Below are positions 7,215-15,603 of a stretch of 25,453 bases of DNA, in pieces. Positions within the stretch are counted from its first letter, which is position 1. Each line of letters begins with the position of its first letter. Both the position numbers and the translations under genes were made by a program. The stretch lies in contig SVIK01000006.1 of assembly GCA_015069525.1 (NCBI GenBank), positions 1-25,453 on the forward strand, read 5' to 3'. Source of the DNA: Clostridiales bacterium (GTDB taxonomy: Bacteria > Bacillota > Clostridia > Christensenellales > Borkfalkiaceae). The notes under the pieces are model-generated. The model saw nothing but the letters and a program-made list of their open reading frames with translations, did no database searches and was not told the origin of the DNA.

Positions 7215-8270
7215 ATGATTAGAATAGTGGCAGACGCAATGGGAGGCGACTTCGCCCCCGTCGAACAGGTAAAAGGCGCGGTTAACGCGTTGCATAATAA
7301 CAAAGACGTGACGATTATTTTGGTGGGCGATGAAGCGCAAATCAAGGCGGAGCTCGCCAATCACGAATACGATGAAAGCCGTTTAGAAATCGTTCACACG
7401 ACGGAAACGATTGGCATGGAAGAAGTCCCGACGAAAGCGGTAAAGACGAAGAAAGATTCTTCCCTCGTCGTTGCTTTCCGCTTGCTCAAAGAGGGCAAAG
7501 CGGACGCGCTCGTATCCTCTGGCTCTACGGGGGCGGTGCTTACGGCGGGCGTACTTATTTTGGGCAGATTGAAAGGGGTATCTCGCCCCGCGCTTTGCCC
7601 CGCTATCCCCAATTACCGTGGGGAAAGCACGTTCATTTGCGATTGCGGTGCGAACTTGGAATGTAAGCCCGTCAACCTCATCCATTTTGCCGTTATGGCT
7701 TCGGCGTATGCGGAGGCGGTGTACGGTGTGAAAAATCCTCGCGTTGGGCTTTTAAACAACGGCACGGAAGACCATAAAGGGCTTCTCTTGCAACAAGAGG
7801 TAAACCACCTTCTCAAAGAAGTGGACGCCGTCAATTACGTGGGCAATATCGAGGGTAGAGAAATCATGTATGGGGACGTGGACGTGGTCGTATCGGACGG
7901 CTTCACGGGCAACATCGCCACGAAATCCATCGAGGGTTGCGCAAAGGCTATTTCCACCATTTTGAAAAAGGAATATAAGCGCAATATCTTTACGAAGATA
8001 GGCGCGCTGTTCTCCTCGGGCGTATTGAAACGCTTTAAAAAGAACCTCGATTACGAGGGAAAGGGTGGCGCTATGTTCTTAGGGCTTCAAAAGGCAGTCG
8101 TGAAAGGTCACGGCAACTCTAAGGAACGCGCTTTCGCCGTTTGTATCGAACAGGCAATCAACGCCGTTCGCGGGGATATGGTTGCAAAGATGAAAGAAAT
8201 GATAGACAAAGTCAATATGGACGCGCTTGCTGAAACGGCAAAAACGTCTGCGGAAGGCGGAGCGCAGTAA
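7215..8270 (+). CDS. plsX: PlsX, phosphate acyltransferase
   Basis: Converts acyl-ACP and phosphate to acyl-phosphate, the donor used by PlsY for the first acylation of glycerol-3-phosphate; a peripheral membrane enzyme of phospholipid synthesis. It has 351 residues, slightly longer than the usual 330-340, the excess being a C-terminal tail of charged and Ala-rich residues. Family motifs: VADAMGGDFAP (5-15), SSGSTGAVLTAG, RLKGVSRPALCPAIP, and DVVVSDGFTGNIATKS. GGAGAAAAGGT directly precedes the ATG. The stop overlaps the rnc start by one base (TAATG), so the two are translationally coupled. The acpP gene that often sits between plsX and rnc is missing. Confidence 0.96.
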   Translation: MIRIVADAMGGDFAPVEQVKGAVNALHNNKDVTIILVGDEAQIKAELANHEYDESRLEIVHTTETIGMEEVPTKAVKTKKDSSLVVAFRLLKEGKADALVSSGSTGAVLTAGVLILGRLKGVSRPALCPAIPNYRGESTFICDCGANLECKPVNLIHFAVMASAYAEAVYGVKNPRVGLLNNGTEDHKGLLLQQEVNHLLKEVDAVNYVGNIEGREIMYGDVDVVVSDGFTGNIATKSIEGCAKAISTILKKEYKRNIFTKIGALFSSGVLKRFKKNLDYEGKGGAMFLGLQKAVVKGHGNSKERAFAVCIEQAINAVRGDMVAKMKEMIDKVNMDALAETAKTSAEGGAQ

Positions 8271-8926
8271 TGCACGCCGTCTTTTCGGAGATAGAAAAAA
8301 AGATAGGCTACCGCTTTAAGGACAAGCGTCTTTTGGAGGAGGCGTTCACGCATAAGACGTACGCGCACCTGCACGGTGGTAAAGATAACGAGCGTGTGGA
8401 ATTTTTAGGCGACACCGTCTTGCAGTTTGCGATAACCGATTATTTGTATCGCAAGTACCCCGACAAAAACGAGGGGGAGCTCACGCGCCTGCGTGCCGAG
8501 CTCGTTTGCGAGGAAGCGTTGCTTGGCGTAGTGGAAGCTATGGGCTTAGATAGCTACTTGCGGTTAGAAGGGAGTAGTGCAAACGTTGGCAATAAGACGT
8601 TTTCCAGTCTTTTCGAAACGGTGACGGGTGCAATTTATTTGGACAGCGGATACGAGGAGGCAAAAGCGTTCATTTTCCGTAGTGGGCTTGTTGAAAACGG
8701 AGAGAAACGAAAGGGAAAGGACGCCAAATCCCGTTTGCAGGAATATTTGCAATCGCTGGGTGAAAAACCGCCTGTGTACGTTTGCGAAAAAGAGGGCAAG
8801 GACAACGCTCCCATCTTCCGTTGTACGGCGATAGCGGTTGGCAAGCAAGCAAAGGGCGAGGGCAAAAGCAAGAAGAAAGCGGAACAGCAATCTGCGGAAA
8901 GGCTTTTAAGGCTTCTCCAACAATAA
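8270..8926 (+). CDS. rnc: Rnc, ribonuclease III (with an active-site substitution)
   Basis: Double-strand-specific endoribonuclease used in rRNA and mRNA processing, 218 residues. The catalytic domain (about 1-145) has the signature NERVEFLGDTVL at 40-51 with metal-binding Glu44 and Asp48. The second active-site stretch reads TFSSLFETVTGAIYLD with Glu116 conserved, but the residue three before it, normally the aspartate of the ADxxEA motif (Asp114 in E. coli), is serine. The C-terminal dsRNA-binding domain (about 152-216) includes DAKSRLQEYLQS and the KSKKKAEQQSAERLL helix. Coupled to plsX and followed after 52 nt by smc. Assignment is firm; full activity is less certain because of the substitution. 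Confidence 0.95.
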   Translation: MHAVFSEIEKKIGYRFKDKRLLEEAFTHKTYAHLHGGKDNERVEFLGDTVLQFAITDYLYRKYPDKNEGELTRLRAELVCEEALLGVVEAMGLDSYLRLEGSSANVGNKTFSSLFETVTGAIYLDSGYEEAKAFIFRSGLVENGEKRKGKDAKSRLQEYLQSLGEKPPVYVCEKEGKDNAPIFRCTAIAVGKQAKGEGKSKKKAEQQSAERLLRLLQQ

Positions 8927-8978
8927 AAGTGAAAAAATAAAACTGTATTATACACATAATCACGGAAAGGAGTACATT

Positions 8979-11900
8979 TTGGATTTAAAGGAAATACAAC
9001 TTAGTGGTTTCAAATCGTTTGCGGACAAAACGACGATTCGTTTTGAAGAGGGCGTGACGTGTATCGTCGGGCCGAACGGATGCGGAAAAAGCAACGTTGC
9101 GGACGCCGTCCGTTGGGTACTTGGCGAACAGTCGGCAAAATCGCTTCGCGGTTCGCAAATGCAAGACGTCATTTTCGGGGGTACGTTAGAACGTAATCCC
9201 CAACGCTCGTGCGAAGTCACGCTCGTGTTCGACAACACCAATCGCATTTTCGATTTAGACGTTGCGGAAGTAGCGATGACGCGTCGTTTGCAACGGGTAG
9301 GCGAAGACAAATTTGAAAGCAAATATCTTATCAACAACCAACCCAGCAGACTTCGCGATTTGGTTGCGCTTTTCCACGGCATCGGGCTTGGCAAAGAGGG
9401 GTATTCGATTATCGGTCAAGGCAAAGTCGAACAAATCATGAACGCAAAGCCGGAAGATAGACGTTTAATCTTCGAAGAAGCGACGGGGCTCATGGTATTC
9501 AAATCGAGAAAGCAAGAAATCGAAAGGAAGATAGAAGATTCCAACGATAACTTGTTCGTATACCGTCAACGCATCGACGAAGTGCAACGCCGTTTAGGGC
9601 CTTTGGCGAAGCAAGCGGAAGCGGCGAAGGAGTATAACGAATACGCAGAATCTTTGAAAATGCACGAAGCGAACACGTACATCTATCGCTACGAAAACGC
9701 AGAAAACGAAAAGAGCAAGTATAAAAAGGACGTCGCCGTCATTTCGGATAAGATTATAGAGCTCAATACGAAGATAGAGCTCATCAATCGAAAAATCGAC
9801 GAAAACCGCGAAAAGATTTCCCGTGCGGACTTCCGCCTTTCCGAATTGAACGATAAGCGTGTAGTGCTTTCAGTCGGCAACGAAAGAAAGGATGGGGAGC
9901 TCCGTTTGGCGCAGGAGCGCATCAAGACGTACCGCGCACAAATCGAAACGGCGAGCGAGATGTTAGAGGCGGGAAAAATCCGCATTGGCGAAATCGACGA
10001 TGAAATCGCCGTGACGGGCAAAAAGCACGAAGAGGACGTAAAGCGCGTAGCGGAACTTGAAACGCAAACGGAATTTTTACGTTCGGCAATCGCGTCGCTT
10101 GAAAAGAAGATAGCGGTTTTTGAAAAGATAGCGGACGAAAACCGTCAAAGCCAGCTTTCCGCCTCGGACGAGCTGTCGGAGATGAAGAAGAACCTCGGTA
10201 CGCTTGAAGCGCGCATGGAGGCGACGAAAGACCGTCTTGCGGAAATTGAAACGGCGATTAAGAAGACGAACGAAAGAAAGGAACGTTTGGAAAGCGAGCT
10301 CGCTTCCGTACGCAAGGACGTAAAGCGTCTTCGTGAGGAAACGGCTTCGGGCATGCGGGAATTCGAGGAAAAGCAAGAAGAAGCGCGTGAAATGCAACTC
10401 ACGGTGAACGATTTCAACCAAGAGCTTTTCAACGCCAACGGACAAATCGCGTCACTCCGCGAGAATTTAGAGATGTATATCAGCCTTAAAAACCGTTTCG
10501 ACGGGTATAAGGATTCGGTTAGAAGATTGCTTTCGATTGCCAAGACCAATCCCGACGTAGGCAAACATCTTCGCGGTTCGCTTGCGGACGTCGTATCGAC
10601 GGAACAAAGATACGAAACGGCGATAGAAACGGCGTTTGGCGGAGCGATGCAAAACGTAGTCACGCCCACGGCGGACGACGCGAAATATTTAATCGAGTAC
10701 TTAAAACGTACGGGTGGCGGTATCGTCACGTTCTTGCCTGTGGCAAGCATGCGTCCCCGTCCCGATTCGAGGGAAATTCGTAGGGCGCTTGAAGAACGTG
10801 GCGCTATGGGTTTGGCAACCGAGCTTGTCCAATACGACGAATATTACTATAACGTCATTTCGAACCTTTTAGGCAACACGCTCGTATGCGACAATATTGC
10901 GAATGCGACAACGATAGCGAAGAAATACGGCAACATGTTCAAAATCGTCACGCTCGACGGCGACGTAGTAGCCACCAGCGGTTCGATGACGGGTGGTAGC
11001 CGTGGCAGAAATACGGCGTCGTTTCTTTCGCACGAGAGAAAAATTCAGGAATGTAAAGACAGTATCGTTGCAAAGCAGAAATACATAGAGAAGCTTAAAA
11101 AAGCGATTGCGGACAGCGAAAAAGCGCGTCAAGAAGCGGAAGAAGCGGTAGACGCGCTCCGTGAAAAGTACCAAGACGCAACGGGCGAAATCGCAGGGCT
11201 TGTCCAACGCGAAACGGCGCTCACGCAACAAATCGCCGAAACGGTGGCGGACGTAGAAACGTACACGGTCGCTTTGGAGGAACTCCAATTCAAGCTTGCT
11301 TCTTTAAAAGACGAAGAGGCGAACTCGTCTTTAAGCGAGGAAGAAATTTTGTCGCGTAGACAAGGCGCGCAAGCCCAGCTTGAAACGCAACGTAGCCAAT
11401 GCGAAACGTTCAAAGAGGAGTGCGCGGAAAAGAACGAAACGCTCCGCAAAGCGGAAATCGAATACACGACGAGAAAATCGGCAATCGAGCAATACGAAGA
11501 AACGGTTGCGCGCTTGACGGTAGAAAAAGAGGAGCTTGTCAAGAAAATCGTCGATATGGAATACGAGCGCACGGCAACGCAAACCAAGCTCAACGGTTTG
11601 GAAGCGGAAGCCGCGGAAAAGGAGCTCACGGAAGAGGAGAAAGAAGCGGTTCGCGTAATCGAGGCGGAAATTTCCACGCTTTCGAAGGAAAAGGAAGAAG
11701 TGAACGCGCATCAGCTTGCTTTGGAAGAAGAAAAGACGCAAATGCAAGAAACGCTGACGAAGCAATCGGATAAGCGTTATAAATGCGAAATTGAAATCAG
11801 TAAAATCGACACCAACCTTGAAAACATGCGTGCAAGGGTAGAAGAAGCGTACGGGCTCGATTACGAGGGCTGTTTGCCTCTTAGAAAGGACGATTATAAC

Positions 11901-12587
11901 GTGGAAGAGGGCGCCAACACGATTACGGTATTAAAGCGTAAAATCACCATGCTCGGCGCAGTCAACCCCCACGCCGTTGAGGAATACCAATACGAAAGCG
12001 AGCGCTTTGAAGAAATGAGCGCGCAACGTGACGACTTGCAAAAAGCGATTGACGATTTGCAGTCCGCCCTCGACGAAATAAGAGGGGAAATGCTCCGTAT
12101 TTTCAACGCAGGGTTTGAGAAGATTAACGAAAACTTCAAAATCACGTTCAAGGAACTTTTCGGCGGTGGTAAAGCGGAATTGCAAATCGACTACGTCGAA
12201 GGGGAAGACCCGTTGTCTGCGGGTATCGAAATCGTGGCTTGTCCTCCTGGCAAGAAGCTCACGAAAATCTCCTTGCTTTCGGGCGGTGAAAGAGCGTTGA
12301 CGGCAATTGCGATATTGTTTGCAATCTTGCGTTCCAGCCCGATGCCTTTCTGTATTTTGGACGAAATCGAAGCGGCGCTCGACGACGCTAACGTAGATAG
12401 ATTTGCGTCCTATTTGAAGCGTTTTGCAAACGAAACGCAGTTCATCGTTATCACGCACAGAAAGCCTACGATGAACCAAGCCGATTCGCTTTTCGGCGTG
12501 ACGATGCAAGAAAAGGGCGTATCGAAGATAGTATCGGTAAAATTGGCGGAAGTAGAAAGCAAGCTTGGCGCAGGCACAGTCGAGTAG
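8979..12587 (+). CDS. smc: Smc, chromosome condensation/segregation ATPase
   Basis: Bacterial condensin that acts with ScpA and ScpB to extrude loops and separate sister chromosomes near the origin. It has 1202 residues, typical. Head: Walker A GPNGCGKSN at 31-39, then RWVLGEQSAKSLRG. Long coiled coils (about 165-510 and 685-1010) flank a hinge at about 525-675 that ends in GSMTGGSRG (from 668). C-terminal head: signature LSGGERALTAIA from 1100 and Walker B CILDEIEAALDD with Asp1128 and Glu1129. The start is TTG at 8979, supported by AAAGGAG 6 nt upstream and by the family N-terminus LKEIQLSGFKSFADKT; the alternative of a later ATG would remove the Walker A. The stop codon lies inside a hairpin (12584-12598). 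Confidence 0.98.
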   Translation: MDLKEIQLSGFKSFADKTTIRFEEGVTCIVGPNGCGKSNVADAVRWVLGEQSAKSLRGSQMQDVIFGGTLERNPQRSCEVTLVFDNTNRIFDLDVAEVAMTRRLQRVGEDKFESKYLINNQPSRLRDLVALFHGIGLGKEGYSIIGQGKVEQIMNAKPEDRRLIFEEATGLMVFKSRKQEIERKIEDSNDNLFVYRQRIDEVQRRLGPLAKQAEAAKEYNEYAESLKMHEANTYIYRYENAENEKSKYKKDVAVISDKIIELNTKIELINRKIDENREKISRADFRLSELNDKRVVLSVGNERKDGELRLAQERIKTYRAQIETASEMLEAGKIRIGEIDDEIAVTGKKHEEDVKRVAELETQTEFLRSAIASLEKKIAVFEKIADENRQSQLSASDELSEMKKNLGTLEARMEATKDRLAEIETAIKKTNERKERLESELASVRKDVKRLREETASGMREFEEKQEEAREMQLTVNDFNQELFNANGQIASLRENLEMYISLKNRFDGYKDSVRRLLSIAKTNPDVGKHLRGSLADVVSTEQRYETAIETAFGGAMQNVVTPTADDAKYLIEYLKRTGGGIVTFLPVASMRPRPDSREIRRALEERGAMGLATELVQYDEYYYNVISNLLGNTLVCDNIANATTIAKKYGNMFKIVTLDGDVVATSGSMTGGSRGRNTASFLSHERKIQECKDSIVAKQKYIEKLKKAIADSEKARQEAEEAVDALREKYQDATGEIAGLVQRETALTQQIAETVADVETYTVALEELQFKLASLKDEEANSSLSEEEILSRRQGAQAQLETQRSQCETFKEECAEKNETLRKAEIEYTTRKSAIEQYEETVARLTVEKEELVKKIVDMEYERTATQTKLNGLEAEAAEKELTEEEKEAVRVIEAEISTLSKEKEEVNAHQLALEEEKTQMQETLTKQSDKRYKCEIEISKIDTNLENMRARVEEAYGLDYEGCLPLRKDDYNVEEGANTITVLKRKITMLGAVNPHAVEEYQYESERFEEMSAQRDDLQKAIDDLQSALDEIRGEMLRIFNAGFEKINENFKITFKELFGGGKAELQIDYVEGEDPLSAGIEIVACPPGKKLTKISLLSGGERALTAIAILFAILRSSPMPFCILDEIEAALDDANVDRFASYLKRFANETQFIVITHRKPTMNQADSLFGVTMQEKGVSKIVSVKLAEVESKLGAGTVE

Positions 12588-12627
12588 TGTGCCACTACAC
12601 CCCAAATCTTTCTATCTTTCGGTATCG
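12584..12627 (+). repeat. Dispersed hairpin element, divergent copy at the smc stop
   Basis: Hairpin GTAGTG-TGC-CACTAC (12584-12598) contains the smc stop TAG, and is followed by CCCCAAATCTTTCTATC and TTTCGGTATCG (to 12627). It aligns, nearly without gaps, with the reverse complement of the trmD-rbgA repeat unit, which carries GCGGAG-TGA-CTCCGC at the hairpin. The stem sequence differs in both arms while pairing is kept, which points to selection on the fold. Similarity seems to continue weakly to about 12660 (GTTGTCGT is shared). Confidence 0.6.
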
Positions 12628-12780
12628 CTTGGACGTAGCGTTGTCGTGGACGGGATTTTGATAACGTGCATAACTTTTTCGGTTATGCTGAAAAACTTCA
12701 CGGCGAGGCTACTTCGCTACGCCAAAGGCGTAAATGCACTTTGACTTTTGTCAAAACTTCATTATAAAAGGAAAAGCATT
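12588..12780 (+). other. smc-ftsY intergenic region with hairpins
   Basis: After the repeat element there is a 7-bp inverted repeat GCATAAC-TTTTTCG-GTTATGC (12668-12688). It has no following T run, so it is a weak terminator at best. Further on, TTTGAC-TTTT-GTCAAA (12740-12755) forms a 6-bp inverted repeat just before the ftsY ribosome binding site. No open frame of substance and no RNA gene was recognised. Confidence 0.4.
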
Positions 12781-13677
12781 ATGGGATTATTCGGTAAACT
12801 TTTCGGCGCGTTAAAAAAGACGAAAGACAATTTTTCGGGCAAAATGCGCGCGCTGTTTTCCAAAAACAAGCTCGGCAACGAGTTTTATGAAGAATTAGAA
12901 GAAATCCTCATCTCCTCCGACGTCTCGGTGACGACGGCGGAAGAGGTTGTCGAACGCGTAAAAGAGCAAGCGATTGCAGAGCGATTAAAGGACGAAGCGT
13001 ACGTGACCAATCTGCTCCGCACGATTTTAACGGACATGTTGCAAGAATCGGAGGTAGAGCCCCCCGAATATCCTTGCGTAATCATGCTCGTTGGGGTAAA
13101 CGGCGTAGGCAAAACGACGACGGTAGGGAAGCTTGCGCACTATTTCCTTTCGCAAGGCAAGACGGTGACGGTAGCGGCGGCGGACACCTTCCGTGCGGCG
13201 GCAAGCGAACAGCTTTCCGTTTGGGCGGATAGGGCGAAAGTGCGCATTGTCAAGCACGAAGAGGGAAGCGACCCGTCCGCTGTTATTTTCGACGCGGTAT
13301 CCAGCGCGAAAGCGAAGAAGACGGACGTTTTAATCGTGGATACGGCAGGTAGATTGCACGTAAAAGAGAATTTAATGAACGAGCTCCGTAAAATGGACAG
13401 AGTCGTGACGAGGGAATACCCCGAAGCGGACTTTTTGAAACTGCTCGTTTTAGACGCGACGACGGGGCAGAACGCCGTCAACCAAGCGCGCGTATTTGAT
13501 GAAGCGGTAGAGCTCGACGGAATCGTGCTCACGAAATTGGACGGCACGGCGAAAGGCGGTTTCGTATTCTCGCTCGCCTCCGAATTGTCGTTGCCCGTGC
13601 TGTATGCAGGGGTAGGCGAAAAAATGGACGATTTAGAAGCCTTCGATGCGGAAGCCTTCGTAGAGGCCATATTATAA
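12781..13677 (+). CDS. ftsY: FtsY, signal recognition particle receptor GTPase
   Basis: SRP receptor that docks SRP-ribosome complexes at the membrane; its GTPase pairs with that of Ffh. 298 residues from the ATG at 12781, which follows AAAAGGAAAAG; a TTG start at 12748 would add an unlikely 11-residue leader. There is a short N-terminal amphipathic stretch (MGLFGKLFGALKKT), typical of the compact Gram-positive form without a long acidic A domain. Then comes the N domain and the G domain with GVNGVGKTT (105-113), DTFRAAASEQL, DTAGR (187-191) and TKLDGTAKGG (251-260). ylxM-ffh-rpsP, which commonly follow ftsY in Bacillota, are absent; trmD comes next after 41 nt. Confidence 0.97.
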   Translation: MGLFGKLFGALKKTKDNFSGKMRALFSKNKLGNEFYEELEEILISSDVSVTTAEEVVERVKEQAIAERLKDEAYVTNLLRTILTDMLQESEVEPPEYPCVIMLVGVNGVGKTTTVGKLAHYFLSQGKTVTVAAADTFRAAASEQLSVWADRAKVRIVKHEEGSDPSAVIFDAVSSAKAKKTDVLIVDTAGRLHVKENLMNELRKMDRVVTREYPEADFLKLLVLDATTGQNAVNQARVFDEAVELDGIVLTKLDGTAKGGFVFSLASELSLPVLYAGVGEKMDDLEAFDAEAFVEAIL

Positions 13678-13718
13678 TAATCGTTCCACGCGATATAATA
13701 AAAACAAAAGGTAGTCGT

Positions 13719-14381
13719 ATGAAAATCGATATTTTAACGTTATTTCCCGAGATGTTCTCCGCTATGCAGGAGAGCATTTTAGGAAGAGCGCAAAAACAAG
13801 GAAAAATCGAAATCAACGTAATCAATCTGCGCGATTATACGGAGGATAAGCATTTAAAATGCGACGATTATCCGTTTGGCGGAGGGGCAGGCATGGTCAT
13901 GATGCCCCAGCCGATAGGTAGCGCTATCGAAGCCCTCGACCCTGAACATAAAGCGCGTAGAATTTATATGTCGCCCAAGGGCGAAGTATTCCGTCAACAA
14001 AAGGTATTCGAGCTGTTGGAATACGAGCATTTAATCTTGCTTTGCGGACATTACGAAGGGGTAGACCAACGCGTTATCGATTTGTTTATCGACGAAGAAA
14101 TCTCTATTGGGGATTACGTTTTAACGGGGGGAGAACTGCCCGCGATGGTGGTTGCCGATTGCGTAAGTCGGTACGTAGACGGGGTAATCAGTCCTTCGTC
14201 GCTCGTAGACGAAAGCTTTTCGGAAAACAGGCTCGAATATCCCCACTATACCCGCCCGCAGGAATATAAGGGCTTAACCGTGCCCGAAGTGTTGAGAAGT
14301 GGCGACCATGCAAAGATAGACAAATGGCGTAGGGAACAATCGTTAGAAATCACAAAAAAACGCCGTCCCGATTTATTATAA
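13719..14381 (+). CDS. trmD: TrmD, tRNA (guanine-37-N1)-methyltransferase
   Basis: SPOUT-class enzyme that methylates G37 beside the anticodon using S-adenosylmethionine and prevents +1 frameshifting. It acts as a homodimer and is essential in most bacteria. 220 residues, somewhat shorter than the usual 240-255. Trefoil-knot cofactor motifs are intact: YPFGGGAGMVM (51-61), LCGHYEGVDQR (108-118), IGDYVLTGGELPA (130-142) and YPHYTRP (174-180). AAAAGG lies 7 nt before the ATG. The last 21 bases, which encode the conserved RRPDLL end and stop, are duplicated twice downstream as part of a tandem repeat. The usual partners rimM and rplS are missing on either side. Confidence 0.97.
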   Translation: MKIDILTLFPEMFSAMQESILGRAQKQGKIEINVINLRDYTEDKHLKCDDYPFGGGAGMVMMPQPIGSAIEALDPEHKARRIYMSPKGEVFRQQKVFELLEYEHLILLCGHYEGVDQRVIDLFIDEEISIGDYVLTGGELPAMVVADCVSRYVDGVISPSSLVDESFSENRLEYPHYTRPQEYKGLTVPEVLRSGDHAKIDKWRREQSLEITKKRRPDLL

Positions 14382-14713
14382 ACGGCGACGACAAAGTTGC
14401 ATTAAAACGATAGCGAAAGATAGAAAAATTTGGGTGCGGAGACACTCCGCAGAAAAACTTGGGCGCGGAGACACTCCGCCGTCCCGATTTATTATAAACG
14501 GTGACGACAAAGTTGCATTAAAACGATAACGAAAGATAGAAAAATTTGGGCGCGGAGTCACTCCGCTGGGTGCGGAGTCACTCCGCTGGGTGCGGAGTCA
14601 CTCCGCCGTCCCGATTTATTATAAACGGTGACGACAAAGTTGCATAAAAACGATAACGAAAGATAGAAAAACTTGGGTGCGGAGACACTCCGCTGGGCGC
14701 GGAGACACTCCGC
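14361..14713 (+). repeat. Three-copy tandem repeat containing the trmD 3' end and seven hairpins
   Basis: Units begin with CGCCGTCCCGATTTATTATA at 14361, 14477 and 14604 (lengths 116, 127 and about 110). Unit 1 starts inside trmD and supplies its stop codon; units 2 and 3 repeat that coding end non-functionally. Each then has AACGGTGACGACAAAGTTGC, a stretch matching CGATAACGAAAGATAGAAA, and two or three copies of GCGGAG-WCA-CTCCGC. Hairpins lie at 14436-14450, 14465-14479, 14552-14566, 14572-14586, 14592-14606, 14679-14693 and 14699-14713. The CGATAACG core is the reverse complement of the core at 7102 and 12584. This fills the only stretch longer than 300 bases without a gene (14382-14726). 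Confidence 0.85.
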
Positions 14714-14726
14714 AATAGGTAAAAGG

Positions 14727-15587
14727 ATGAAAAATATTCAATGGTTCCCCGGGCACATGACGAGGGCGATGCGCGATATGGAAGCCAAGCGCGATTTATG
14801 CGACGGTATCGTATGCGTATTGGATGCGCGCGCACCCATTGCCACGGTGAACAAAAATTTCAAAAAAATCTTCGGTGAAAAGCCGATTTTATTTGTCTTA
14901 AATAAAGCGGATTTGGCGGATGCAACCAAGACGGACGGCTTTGTTAAAATGTTCGAAGGGCAGGGCAGGTACGTGGTGAAATGCGATTCCACCAATCCTT
15001 CCACGAAGCGTCTTATATTACAAAAGCTCAACGCAATCACGGAAGAAAAGCGTGCAAGGGCGGAAGCGAAAGGCGTCAACAAGACGTTCCGTTTTATGGT
15101 GGCGGGTATTCCCAATACGGGCAAAAGCACGCTCGTCAACCTTATCAGCGGTCAAAAACGCGCCAAGACGGGGGACAAGGCGGGCGTCACGCGCGACGTA
15201 AGATGGATAAAGTGCGGTGCGTTCGATTTGCTCGACACCCCTGGCACGATGCCCCCCTCCTTTGACGAACAGTACCACGCAAGACATTTGGCGTATATCG
15301 GCAGTATCAACGACGACATCTTGGATATGGACGATATCGCCCTCGAACTTTTAGGCGAGCTTGCGGAAAAATACCCCGATTGTTTAACGGAACGGTACGG
15401 TATCACCGATTTTAGCGAAAAACTCGGCATGTACGAGGCGCTTTGCAAGCGTAGAGGTTTTATTTTGCGCGGAGGGGAATTCGATTACGAACGCGGGGCA
15501 AAAGCGCTCTTGGACGATTTTAGAAAGGGTAGAATAGGCAAAATCAGCTTGGAAAAGGCAAGCGACTACGAGGAGTTCACTTTTTAA
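14727..15587 (+). CDS. rbgA: RbgA (YlqF), 50S ribosomal subunit assembly GTPase
   Basis: Circularly permuted GTPase needed for a late step of 50S assembly. 286 residues from the ATG at 14727, against 282 in Bacillus subtilis. The permuted motif order is clear: G4 NKAD at 59-62 comes before G1 GIPNTGKST at 127-135 and G3 DTPG at 170-173. The N-terminus IQWFPGHMTRAMRDM is the family hallmark and rules out the upstream in-frame ATG at 14673, which would start inside the hairpin array. AGG lies 7 nt before the start. The last hairpin of the array ends 13 nt upstream of the ATG and could influence initiation. Followed by rnhB after 16 nt, the same order as in Bacillus. Confidence 0.96.
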   Translation: MKNIQWFPGHMTRAMRDMEAKRDLCDGIVCVLDARAPIATVNKNFKKIFGEKPILFVLNKADLADATKTDGFVKMFEGQGRYVVKCDSTNPSTKRLILQKLNAITEEKRARAEAKGVNKTFRFMVAGIPNTGKSTLVNLISGQKRAKTGDKAGVTRDVRWIKCGAFDLLDTPGTMPPSFDEQYHARHLAYIGSINDDILDMDDIALELLGELAEKYPDCLTERYGITDFSEKLGMYEALCKRRGFILRGGEFDYERGAKALLDDFRKGRIGKISLEKASDYEEFTF

Positions 15588-15603
15588 GTAAAAGGAAAAC
15601 GAG

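Noticed and set aside
12741..12768. TTGACT and TATAAA spaced by 16 nt upstream of ftsY
   Set aside because: Transcription would begin near 12775, past the ribosome binding site and almost at the ATG at 12781, so it could not make a normal ftsY mRNA. It may be coincidence or part of the small inverted repeat there.
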